Origin: MWCR01 sp049325475 | GTDB taxonomy: Bacteria > Patescibacteriota > Patescibacteriia > 2-12-FULL-60-25 | NCBI GenBank assembly: GCA_049325475.1 | Contig: JBMOLN010000004.1 | Coordinates: forward strand, 1-64,000 | Length of the DNA stretch: 64,000 nucleotides | Direction of reading: 5' to 3' | Shown: one piece after another, positions 8,188 to 15,271 of the stretch | How positions within the stretch are numbered: position 1 is the first letter of the stretch | Layout of the letters: each line of letters begins with the position of its first letter | The notes under the pieces: model-generated | The model's database searches: none | Told to the model about the DNA's origin: nothing | What the model saw: the letters and a program-made list of their open reading frames with translations, nothing else | Position numbers and translations under genes: made by a program

Positions 8188-10254
8188 TTAGATATTCGCG
8201 CGAATTTGGCAACGGCAGCCAGGATGTAATGCACCGCCCTCGATGTCAGAATATTTGACCTGCATTTTTCCACCCTCGGAGCCTTGCACTTCATCGCCAA
8301 GCTTAAAAAATACTTCAGTTGTTTTGACGACCTTGCCGTCCATTGGTCCGCAGAATTCGCACACTCTTTCATCGCCTGCCGTGTACCAAATCAGCTCCTC
8401 GATACTCGACTGGATGTATGCCTCTTTGGCCGCCTTGTTGGCTATGCGGTAGCTCTCGGTGCGTGCCACGGTTTTGGCTCTGGATTGGCTCGAAAACTCC
8501 CCTACCTCGCGAATACGCTTAGCCAGCTCCCCTATCCCCTCCCCCGCCGAAATACCCTCATTTAGCTGGTTTTCCAGCAATTCTAAGGTAGTTTCGGTGA
8601 AAGACTCGGCCATTAACCGCACACTTTGCTTGATTGCTTCCTTTACGGGGTCCAAAGCGGGGTCAAAAGCTCCGCCTACCAATTCGGCGGCGTAAGCTCC
8701 CTCGGCGGCCATAAGCTCGGCCATGATAGGCTCGAACCCGTCAATGATGATTCCCATTTCCTCATCCTTGTCCAAGAGGTCATCAGCTCCCACGGCTTTC
8801 ATCTCTTTTTCCAACGCTGATACAGCCCGCTCGGTCATGGCCTCGGAGTAATCACTCATGAACTTTTGCGCTTGATTCTCATACGGCTGAACTCTTGAAA
8901 CGAACGTCTTCCATTCCGCCTCTTTCATATCCTCGGTCTGTTTTTCCATTCTTGCCTCAAGGCTTTTAATTACTCCGCCGACAACCTTGTTCACTTTGTC
9001 ATCAAGCTTATTCTGGTCATTGATTGCTTTGTGGATTCTCTGCGGGATGTTTTTCTGCGGAGTTTTTTTATCCTGCGTCTGTCCTATGGGAGCAAGGTTG
9101 AACGGTCCCATGACAGAGTCGCCGTTCTTGATTGGTTGTAGACCCATTTCGTCGCGCACCTCGTTAATGCTCTGGTAGGGAGCATTGCCCAAAGAAGCTT
9201 GACGCTTGCGGATGTTCATCTCTTCGTTCTCGGGAACGGGGTCATCGAAATCCAAAATCAACTTCTCGCCGAATTTGGGAAGCAGGTAAGCGTTCAAGTA
9301 TGCTGTGATTCTCTTAATGCGCGGTTTGATTGTGCGGAGCGCGTAGACGTAATCCGTGGTTTCCGCTGTTGCGCGGTTCAGGTTCTCACCCGCTCCAAGT
9401 CCCAGCACCACATGCGGAGTGCGGAGGGCGGAAAGAATGTCATCACGGGTAAAGCGAAGCTGTTCCACGAAATCAATGTCTTTCTGGTTCCAGCCGGCTG
9501 ATTCGGGCTCCACTCCCTCGGGTAAGACGGCAATGCGTCCGGCGTTTGTCGCACCTCTGTGTGCGTCCTCAAACTGCGCTTTAAGTGATTCGGTCTGCGC
9601 TCGGGATGTGTACTTGGTTTTGAGATAGAGGTCCGGTCTGGCTGAGTTCTTGAAAAATGCTTTATTCCAGACACGGGATTGCTTATCGAGGTACACGGAG
9701 TCATAAACAGCCTCTATCGGACCCTTGCCTTTAAGCGGGTCGTCCGGATTGGTCTCGCGAATATGGATAATCTCATCGCGCTCAATAGTCTTGTCGTTGA
9801 TTTCGTTATAGGTGTAGTGGTATCGCTTAACGGTTCCGGGGAAGCCTGTTCTCTCCACCTTGATACCGCTCGGATGTAGGGCATAGAGGTGCACAATCTT
9901 ATTGCCCTGCTTTTCGAGGTAGATGTAAGCGTTGCCGTAAAAATCGAGGTGCATGGATAATGTCTCCATGAACTCGGATCTGATTTGGTCGGGGTTTGGT
10001 CTATCCAAAAGCTCTAAAAGCGGGTGAGTGTTAATCTCATCCCATGAAGCGTCATTTTTGACTTGGTAGAGGTGCAAGGGAATTGACCCCACCTCCTCAG
10101 CTAAAAGACGGCTGGCTTTATATTGCCAACCGTAGACCTTACCTTTATCGCCTGAATCGCCAAAAAAGGCGCCGATAATCTCCGAAGCCGGCAAAAGGCT
10201 TTTTTTGTTGGTTAAGACGTCGTATGCGTCTTTGAATCTATGGACAAGTTTCAT
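8188..10254 (-). CDS. Portal protein fused to MuF-like head morphogenesis domain
   Basis: 688 residues. Residues about 1-400 are an HK97-type portal: ASRLLAEEVGSIPLHLYQ, HPLLELLDRPNP, LDFYGNAYIYLEK, and ENLNRATAETTDYVYALRTIKPR. Residues about 400-540 are helical. The C-terminal 130 residues are a phage Mu F minor head domain: KTVARTESYRIANKAAKEAY, then DERVCEFCGPMDG and the terminal HPGCRCQIRANI, with four Cys and a His suited to metal binding. Portal forms the packaging vertex; MuF proteins are usually injected or internal head proteins. Fusion of the two means both roles in one chain or later cleavage. Confidence 0.9.
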   Translation of the reverse strand: MKLVHRFKDAYDVLTNKKSLLPASEIIGAFFGDSGDKGKVYGWQYKASRLLAEEVGSIPLHLYQVKNDASWDEINTHPLLELLDRPNPDQIRSEFMETLSMHLDFYGNAYIYLEKQGNKIVHLYALHPSGIKVERTGFPGTVKRYHYTYNEINDKTIERDEIIHIRETNPDDPLKGKGPIEAVYDSVYLDKQSRVWNKAFFKNSARPDLYLKTKYTSRAQTESLKAQFEDAHRGATNAGRIAVLPEGVEPESAGWNQKDIDFVEQLRFTRDDILSALRTPHVVLGLGAGENLNRATAETTDYVYALRTIKPRIKRITAYLNAYLLPKFGEKLILDFDDPVPENEEMNIRKRQASLGNAPYQSINEVRDEMGLQPIKNGDSVMGPFNLAPIGQTQDKKTPQKNIPQRIHKAINDQNKLDDKVNKVVGGVIKSLEARMEKQTEDMKEAEWKTFVSRVQPYENQAQKFMSDYSEAMTERAVSALEKEMKAVGADDLLDKDEEMGIIIDGFEPIMAELMAAEGAYAAELVGGAFDPALDPVKEAIKQSVRLMAESFTETTLELLENQLNEGISAGEGIGELAKRIREVGEFSSQSRAKTVARTESYRIANKAAKEAYIQSSIEELIWYTAGDERVCEFCGPMDGKVVKTTEVFFKLGDEVQGSEGGKMQVKYSDIEGGALHPGCRCQIRANI

Positions 10255-10289
10255 CCTCTACAGATTCGCATAATCCGCATTTTAGAGGC

Positions 10290-12695
10290 TCAACCTATCC
10301 ACAAGAGCTCGGGCAGGGTGTAGGAATCGACAGCGTAGTGAGTGATAGCCAGTGCGTCAGCCCTGTCGGGTGATTTGAGCCCGCGCTTTTTCATGTCGTC
10401 CTTGCTCTCAATCTGTATCTGCCCTTTGGATGTGTACTTGAACTTAATGCTTGCCAGCTGGTTCTTAAGCTTGTCATCGTCAGGAAGCCGGCATTCTGTC
10501 TTACGCAAGCTTTCACGCAATAACCAAAATATCTCGGCTTTGAGATTGGCGAAGCGTTCCACATCCTTGGCACCGGCGCCGAAGTTAATGGGGAGTACGG
10601 GCTCACCAAGCTCATTCAGCCTGTCTGTTACGCCTCCGCCCACGCCGGTGTCATCAACCGCGATAATCTCCGCATTATGGTCTCTTTTGTCGGCAATAAG
10701 GCGCCCGGCTGTCTGCATAGTGCCCTCTTTTCTCGTCGCCTCAATGAACTCAAAAAACTTGCCCGTGCCTCTGTATCTCACCGTCTCGTCCTCTCCGTAT
10801 CTCGCAATATCAGCCCCCACAACCCGCTTGCCGACCGGCTCAACCTTATTCACGTTGTTTATCGCGTTTTCGAGCCATGTAAGCGGTATCAGGGTGTCAG
10901 CCCCCTCTTTCGGGAAATTGCCTAAGACTTTTGCCTCCCAAAGCGGAGTATTCTCTCCCCATTCCTCTCTGCGCTCTTCCAGCCATTCCCGTGTTACAGC
11001 ACCAGGAATCACTGTCTTGCCGGTCTTCACATTCGGGTGGTCAAAGCAAGAGATGTTAATGTTATGCCAAATAGAGCTTTTGAACGTCTCAAAGAACGGT
11101 CCGGTTGGGCTGGTAGGGTTGCCGATAGCCACGACTCGATTATTCTCACCCGTAATAAGCGAGCTGATAGCCGTATAGATTTCCTGCGGTATACCCGCCG
11201 CCTCGTCAAGGAGAATGAGCAGATTGGGAGAGTGAAAGCCTTGGAGCTTGGTCGAGCCGAACTCTCTTTGATCAAGTGACTCATTCGTTGCAAAACCTAT
11301 GGCGTAGTTATTCTCCGTGATTTTCCATTGAGTATTAAGCAACTTACCCCCCAGAGGGATTTTTGAGCTGTTATACGCGGTATGCAGTTCGCCCCAAAGC
11401 AACTTTTCGACCTGTCTGCCTGTCGGTGCGGTGGTGAGGACTATGGAGGGCTTGAAGCACGTCAAAAACCAAATAGCCAAGCGAGCTAAGAGCCACGTGT
11501 TATGCGTCACTGTAAAATCACCCAAGAGAAATAGACTGTTGCCGTCAATCGTAAACCCAAAATATTCGCCAATCCCCAGCGATTCTATGCTTTTAATACC
11601 AGTATGCAGGTTTCGACGTGTATTTTTATTGCGGTTTGGTGGATTTGGTTTTCTTCGAGGAACTTTGACGGGTATCTTCTCGATGTTCTGTGTCAAGAAT
11701 AAACGATAATACTTTCCTATATGGCCGGGGTGTGCGCTTTTCATGGTTTCGTGTAGAGTAGCGTGAATACCAACCGAACGTGCAAGCCGTTGAATGTCGT
11801 ATGCAAGTTGTTTGTTTTTTTGCGTTATTTCAAAGCCACGTTTATCTTTTGCAAGATAGCCGTCTGTATCAATAAGTCCCGCCAAAAGTTCGAGCCGTTC
11901 TTCACGTGAGGCTGTAAGATAAACAAACGGTATATGTTTATTGCCCAAAAGGTTGTACGTGCATAAATCGTCTTTTAAGCTGTTGTGACCGCCATGGTAT
12001 CCATTGGTCATCGAGTGCGTTGTACCGCCATGCGTGTATTCACGTATAACCATTCCGCGCTTTTTGGCTTCCTCTCGCCATACTTCAATTATCTCAGGAT
12101 CTTCGTTTGTAATATCCGGTCTTATAGACGTTCCATCACCGAGCCAGATACCAAGAATATAGGGGTCGATACAAAGAGGCTCGCTTCTTTTTGGATAATC
12201 AACAGGTACACGATAACAGGTATGAGTTCGCTTTTTTCTTTCGCTCCATGTCAACCATTCGCGCACTGATACATTCACTATATCGCCGGTCTTTTGTTTT
12301 CCGTGGCTTTGTGTGGCTACAAGTGACAAGATATGGCTTTTATTGACATCATAAAAAGTACCGTCATAGAGCGTGACGCGAAACATCTCCTCTGTACCGC
12401 GAGCCAGCGATAAAACGTTGCGCGGTGTGGAATCATCACCCATGAGTTTGTCGCCAACGCAAACATCCTCAACTGCTTTAATCGTGCCGTCGTACATGAG
12501 TATTGGAGTTCCGCGAGCTAGGCATTTTCCAATACCGTGTCCTGAGCGTATAGATGTTCGCCGATGATTGACCACTGAATCACACACCTCTTGCAATTTG
12601 TCCCACATCACAATGTCAGGCCACAGCGTGCGAAAAAAGACGTCAGGCCTCTTTTGCCACGTTTGGAGTATCTCCTGCATTGTTGGCTTGCTCAT
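10290..12695 (-). CDS. Terminase large subunit containing an intein
   Basis: 801 residues, of which 459 are terminase. The ATPase Walker A is split: SGHGIGK (51-57) is followed by the intein (58-399) and resumes with TWLLARLAIWF (400 onward). Walker B is LLILLDEAAG. The C-terminal RNase H-like nuclease is indicated by VVGADIARYGEDET, IIAVDDTGVGGGV and RADALAITHY, carrying the expected acidic residues. The enzyme cuts concatemeric DNA and drives it into the head through the portal. Until the intein is excised the ATPase site is not formed. The start overlaps the small subunit gene by 53 bp; a second ATG at residue 6 is also possible. Confidence 0.93.
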   Translation of the reverse strand: MSKPTMQEILQTWQKRPDVFFRTLWPDIVMWDKLQEVCDSVVNHRRTSIRSGHGIGKCLARGTPILMYDGTIKAVEDVCVGDKLMGDDSTPRNVLSLARGTEEMFRVTLYDGTFYDVNKSHILSLVATQSHGKQKTGDIVNVSVREWLTWSERKKRTHTCYRVPVDYPKRSEPLCIDPYILGIWLGDGTSIRPDITNEDPEIIEVWREEAKKRGMVIREYTHGGTTHSMTNGYHGGHNSLKDDLCTYNLLGNKHIPFVYLTASREERLELLAGLIDTDGYLAKDKRGFEITQKNKQLAYDIQRLARSVGIHATLHETMKSAHPGHIGKYYRLFLTQNIEKIPVKVPRRKPNPPNRNKNTRRNLHTGIKSIESLGIGEYFGFTIDGNSLFLLGDFTVTHNTWLLARLAIWFLTCFKPSIVLTTAPTGRQVEKLLWGELHTAYNSSKIPLGGKLLNTQWKITENNYAIGFATNESLDQREFGSTKLQGFHSPNLLILLDEAAGIPQEIYTAISSLITGENNRVVAIGNPTSPTGPFFETFKSSIWHNINISCFDHPNVKTGKTVIPGAVTREWLEERREEWGENTPLWEAKVLGNFPKEGADTLIPLTWLENAINNVNKVEPVGKRVVGADIARYGEDETVRYRGTGKFFEFIEATRKEGTMQTAGRLIADKRDHNAEIIAVDDTGVGGGVTDRLNELGEPVLPINFGAGAKDVERFANLKAEIFWLLRESLRKTECRLPDDDKLKNQLASIKFKYTSKGQIQIESKDDMKKRGLKSPDRADALAITHYAVDSYTLPELLWIG
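11499..12524 (-). mobile_element. Intein with LAGLIDADG homing endonuclease in terminase Walker A
   Basis: The element encodes 342 residues, host residues C58 to N399. Splicing block A is CLARGTPILMYDG with VGDKLMG; block B is DVNKSHILSL with the catalytic-type His 121; block F/G is YFGFTIDGNSLFLLGD then TVTHN, ending in Asn, and the first downstream extein residue is Thr 400. Two LAGLIDADG-type motifs are present: YILGIWLGDGTS (179-190) and LLAGLIDTDGYL (270-281), both with the catalytic Asp. The intein therefore appears complete in splicing and homing functions. Insertion directly after the P-loop Lys is a known hot spot in ATPases. Confidence 0.93.
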
Positions 12696-13149
12696 AGGCT
12701 TGATTGATTACGTCTTGCAGGTTGTCGATTTTCACATTCTGGTCAACCTCGCTCTTGTCTTTCATCCCGTGATTGTTCTTGAGCAGAAATGTTGCAAAGC
12801 CCGCGTTTGAGGCTCCGGCCTCAGCTCTAACGATGATTAAATTCTTTTGAATCTCTTTCGCGCGCGCAAATGCTCCGCAAAAGCCTGGATACTTTTTCTC
12901 ATCTTTTGCCCAGCGTTCCATTGTGTCTATATCTACATCAATCGAGTGCGCAAAGCTCTCAAGCGTCGGCAGTGGCTCGAGTATGTGGTGCGGTTTCTCA
13001 AATTTGTCGTAGTGAATGATGTAGGGTTGCTCTAGTGCCTGCTCAAAAAACTTGACGATCATCTCGTTGTATTCCTTCTTCCACTTGGTAGGTCGCCATG
13101 GGGGTCTTTTGGCTTTAACCTTCTTTTTCTTGCTTTTTTTTCGTTCCAT
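12643..13149 (-). CDS. Terminase small subunit-like DNA packaging protein
   Basis: 168 residues from the ATG at 13149. The N-terminus is very basic (MERKKSKKKKVKAKRPPW), followed by RPTKWKKEYNEMIVKFFEQA, a helix-turn-helix region with SFAHSIDVDIDTMERWAKD, and FCGAFARAKEIQKN. This order matches small terminase / gp3-like DNA-recognition proteins that pick the packaging start. An upstream in-frame start at 13221 would run through the hairpin at 13171-13187 and is less likely. It directly precedes the large subunit with overlap. Confidence 0.75.
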   Translation of the reverse strand: MERKKSKKKKVKAKRPPWRPTKWKKEYNEMIVKFFEQALEQPYIIHYDKFEKPHHILEPLPTLESFAHSIDVDIDTMERWAKDEKKYPGFCGAFARAKEIQKNLIIVRAEAGASNAGFATFLLKNNHGMKDKSEVDQNVKIDNLQDVINQAYEQANNAGDTPNVAKEA

Positions 13150-13166
13150 ATAACTTAACCATACAT

Positions 13167-13187
13167 AAAACCGCCCTTGTGAGGCGG
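13167..13187 (-). terminator. Short hairpin between tRNA and terminase genes
   Basis: On the minus strand a CCGCC / GGCGG stem with a 7-nt loop is followed by four T, just before the terS start. It may trim the tRNA transcript 3' end or attenuate entry into the packaging operon. The T run is short, so termination would be partial. Confidence 0.4.
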
Positions 13188-13246
13188 GATTTATGCACAT
13201 CAGGTTGGGATGTACTGGCAATTTTGGTTTTTAGCCTTAATTACCT

Positions 13247-13322
13247 TGGTTGCACCGGTGGGACTTGCACCCACGACCTCTTGCTTATGAGGCAAGTGAG
13301 CTGCTGTCTGCTCTACCGCGCG
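13247..13322 (-). tRNA. Phage tRNA(CAU), initiator-like and structurally unusual
   Basis: Read on the minus strand: acceptor CGCGCGG (13322-13316), TA, D stem GAGC/GCTC, anticodon stem CTTGC/GCAAG with loop CTCATAA (anticodon CAT at 13289-13287), variable AGGTC, T stem GTGGG/CCCAC with loop TGCAAGT, acceptor CGGTGCA, A73, and an encoded CCA. Position 1 is C opposite A72 and the D stem has A11-T24, both hallmarks of bacterial initiator tRNA. Oddities: D loop AGACAGCA lacks the GG pair, the T loop has G where T55/psi normally is, position 6-67 is G-G, and the three G-C pairs of initiator anticodon stems are absent. It may be a divergent functional tRNA or a decaying one. Confidence 0.7.
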
Positions 13323-13328
13323 ATGAGT

Positions 13329-13397
13329 CTCCCCGCCCCTTATCGCAATGATAAGGGGTTATCTTTTATCCCAAACCTTTCGGTAGGGGGCGGGGAG
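13329..13397 (-). terminator. Strong nested hairpin after the 102-aa gene, before the tRNA
   Basis: An inner perfect stem CCCCTTATC / GATAAGGGG (13336-13358, 5-nt loop) sits beside an outer pairing between 13329-13339 (CTCCCCGCCCC) and 13386-13396. The two share bases, so alternative folds compete. It begins 10 bp downstream of the 102-aa gene stop and ends 7 bp before the tRNA 5' end. It could terminate, or act as a processing signal for the tRNA. Confidence 0.45.
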
Positions 13398-13406
13398 GCT
13401 GGTTGT

Positions 13407-13715
13407 CTAGTTGCAAAAGCTGGTCGATGTCGGGGTGAGTGTCGGTGTGGTTCCGCTGGCCGCGAATACCATGGCTCCGCACCCGTCGGCTGTGCCAAAA
13501 TACACGTAATTGGTAGAGCTGGCTTCTCCTTGAGAAAGAGTGCCTACGATTGCCACCGTTCCCGTAGCGTTCACGTCTTTGAGGTTGGATGTTCCGTACA
13601 CGTTCAGGGTTGTAAACGTTCCTGTAACGGCAATAAGCGTGGTTATTGCGGCGGCCGCCACTGCGCCCGATAAGGCGGCTACGATAGCGTCTAATGTTCT
13701 TTGAGGGTATCCCAT
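13407..13715 (-). CDS. Small membrane-anchored phage protein
   Basis: 102 residues. A hydrophobic segment at about 10-31 (AIVAALSGAVAAAAITTLIAV) could be a membrane anchor or signal. The rest is Ser/Thr/Gly-rich with repeated strand-like phrases (FTTLNVYGTSNLKDV, GTVAIVGTLSQGEASS, TNYVYFGTADGCGAMVF), recalling secreted surface proteins of Patescibacteria. It sits between early genes and the tRNA, so it may alter the host surface or take part in lysis. No specific family recognised. Confidence 0.5.
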   Translation of the reverse strand: MGYPQRTLDAIVAALSGAVAAAAITTLIAVTGTFTTLNVYGTSNLKDVNATGTVAIVGTLSQGEASSTNYVYFGTADGCGAMVFAASGTTPTLTPTSTSFCN

Positions 13716-13790
13716 AATTTATGTATTAAGTATTATGCTCCCAGTTTATCGCTTATCTGCTTTTTGGCGGGCGGATTGTCCACAGCTATA

Positions 13791-13940
13791 TCACGGCGAT
13801 ACCCAGATACTTAAACGATAAAACCAAGAAGCCAGTCTTAATCTGATTCTTATCCAATAGTACCAAGTTCTAAACCATCTACGATCACGATACTCGGACG
13901 GCACATCTTCAATGTGGTTGCGATGTCTTGTAATTAGCAT
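13791..13940 (-). CDS. 49-residue Arg/aromatic-rich peptide
   Basis: An ATG at 13940 lies one base after the upstream gene stop and has a good Shine-Dalgarno (GAGGAAA, 9 nt upstream on the minus strand). The product starts MLITRHRNHIEDVPSEYRD and continues with a very unusual run of Arg, Trp, Tyr and Ile (RWFRTWYYWIRIRLRLASWF), ending TGA at 13791. Composition is amphipathic, cationic and membrane-active in type. A role in lysis or membrane perturbation is conceivable but not shown. Confidence 0.5.
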   Translation of the reverse strand: MLITRHRNHIEDVPSEYRDRRWFRTWYYWIRIRLRLASWFYRLSIWVSP

Positions 13941-13941
13941 A

Positions 13942-14358
13942 TTATTTTTCCTCAATTTTTAGTTGATTGTGACAAAGCGGACAATGTGCGCCGATGATGT
14001 TCCAGTTAATCCCGTCGTTATCCCATTCCGGCTCGGGAATAACTCTCACGTGGCACTTGGGACATTGTACGGCCTGCAAAATGCGGGGTGATAGGCATAC
14101 GGTCATATTGAAAGTTCTTATCTGCTCTTGATACATGAGCAGGTGAATAGTGAGTCTATCGGCTTCCTTGAGGCGTGTTTCTGCCATTTTCTCGCACTTG
14201 TAGTGCTTATAGCGGTGAAAGTCTTCGAGTACATCGTCAAGCCGTTTTAAGAGTGATTTTAAGGGTGCCGGCCATGTCGGATTGATTGGGGCACGGATAT
14301 ACTTCGCCTTGTAGGTGTCGGAATATCCGAGCTTGAAATAGTTGATTCCTCCTCTCAT
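13942..14358 (-). CDS. Phage zinc-ribbon protein
   Basis: 138 residues from the ATG at 14358, which has an AGAGAGG sequence just upstream; an upstream TTG would add seven residues without a ribosome site. The N-terminal two thirds are helical and charged. The C-terminal part has CPKCHVRVIPEPEWD and, 20 residues on, AHCPLCHNQL, a classic CxxC...CxxC zinc ribbon. Such proteins often touch nucleic acid, but the target is unknown. It is translationally coupled to the 49-aa peptide. Confidence 0.55.
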   Translation of the reverse strand: MRGGINYFKLGYSDTYKAKYIRAPINPTWPAPLKSLLKRLDDVLEDFHRYKHYKCEKMAETRLKEADRLTIHLLMYQEQIRTFNMTVCLSPRILQAVQCPKCHVRVIPEPEWDNDGINWNIIGAHCPLCHNQLKIEEK

Positions 14359-14434
14359 AATCCTCTCTGCTACCGGCAAATACTTGGTTTATAACCGCCC
14401 TGTTCCGCGGTTCTTTTGCCGGCGGCCAAGAGGA

Positions 14435-14830
14435 CTAAAATAATCCTTTGGCTGTGTTTTCGTGATATTCATTGATTTTTTTAAGTGCGTTGATGACTTC
14501 GAGATATCCGTCCGCTACGGCTTGGTAGTAGGTGCGCTTTTGCCCGAACTCTGAGCCCTTGGATAATCCCTCTGCCCGTCCGATAGCTATTTCTTGCTTG
14601 AGCAGTTCTGCAAAATACTCATCCCTCATCGCTTTGGCCTTCCCCGCTTTCTCGCACATGATTCGATAGAAATTGCTCATGATTGATAGTGCCCTTGTAT
14701 TCTCTTGCGGTATCAGGATCCCGTTATTGGCTCGTATGGCTTGCCTGATAAGGTCGACGTTTTCAAAAATTTTCAAATCCTCGTCCGTCGTCCATGGCAT
14801 TACCCGTTCGAGATAGTCTGGTTTTTCCAT
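14435..14830 (-). CDS. Phage protein of unknown function
   Basis: 131 residues, mostly helical and charged, with segments IFENVDLIRQAIRANNG, FYRIMCEKAGKAKAMRDEYF and YLEVINALKKINEYHEN. No domain is recognised. Its start overlaps the end of the HNH gene by 68 bp, so the two are likely expressed together. Confidence 0.45.
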   Translation of the reverse strand: MEKPDYLERVMPWTTDEDLKIFENVDLIRQAIRANNGILIPQENTRALSIMSNFYRIMCEKAGKAKAMRDEYFAELLKQEIAIGRAEGLSKGSEFGQKRTYYQAVADGYLEVINALKKINEYHENTAKGLF

Positions 14831-15041
14831 AAAAAGTTGCGATTAAGTAAAGTTCAAGTTTTCGGTTGTCATGCACCAGTTTGTGGCACATTCCGCAAAG
14901 CGTGATTTTGTTCTTGGGGTCGTCGATGAGGTCCGGACGCAATGACCGCTGGTAGAGGTGGTGGATGACTGACTCCCCTGAATCACACCACCTCCCGCAG
15001 TATTCACAGCTTTGCGCTATGTTTGTTATTCGAGCTTCCAT
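14763..15041 (-). CDS. HNH-type nuclease-like protein
   Basis: 92 residues. CEYCGRWCDSGESVIHHL provides the first zinc CxxC and the catalytic-type His pair, and NKITLCGMCHKLVHDNRKLE provides the second CxxCH and final His, spacing that fits HNH endonucleases. Phage HNH proteins of this size often lie near the terminase and assist DNA cleavage at packaging. Here it is about 1.6 kb upstream of terS in transcription order, consistent with that role. Confidence 0.7.
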   Translation of the reverse strand: MEARITNIAQSCEYCGRWCDSGESVIHHLYQRSLRPDLIDDPKNKITLCGMCHKLVHDNRKLELYLIATFYGKTRLSRTGNAMDDGRGFENF

Positions 15042-15262
15042 GTCTCCGCTTCGGCTTGTTTTTCCTCTAAAAACTCGATTGCCTCTTTTTGCACCTGCTT
15101 TTTGTGCTTGAGCTGTGCCAGAGCTTCCTGCGCCTTGGAATCACCAAAGGCTTTGCGCTGGACAAAGCGCTCGTCTATTTCCAGCTTCACGTAAGCTCTA
15201 CGGGCTTCGTCGAGTGTTTTTGAGTATTCTTCGCTGATGATTGTTTGTGTGATTTGTTGCAT
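15026..15262 (-). CDS. Small coiled-coil phage protein
   Basis: 78 residues with a continuous charged helix from about 10 to the end (EEYSKTLDEARRAYVKLEID, then KAQEALAQLKHKKQVQKEAI). No family recognised. The 3' end overlaps the HNH gene by 16 bp and it starts 9 bp after the solenoid gene, so it belongs to the same early operon. Confidence 0.5.
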   Translation of the reverse strand: MQQITQTIISEEYSKTLDEARRAYVKLEIDERFVQRKAFGDSKAQEALAQLKHKKQVQKEAIEFLEEKQAEAETWKLE

Positions 15263-15271
15263 ATTTTTTGC

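Noticed and set aside
13150..13221. Longer N-terminus for the small terminase subunit
   Set aside because: It would translate through the CCGCC/GGCGG hairpin and lacks family-like sequence; the basic MERKKSKKKK start is preferred.
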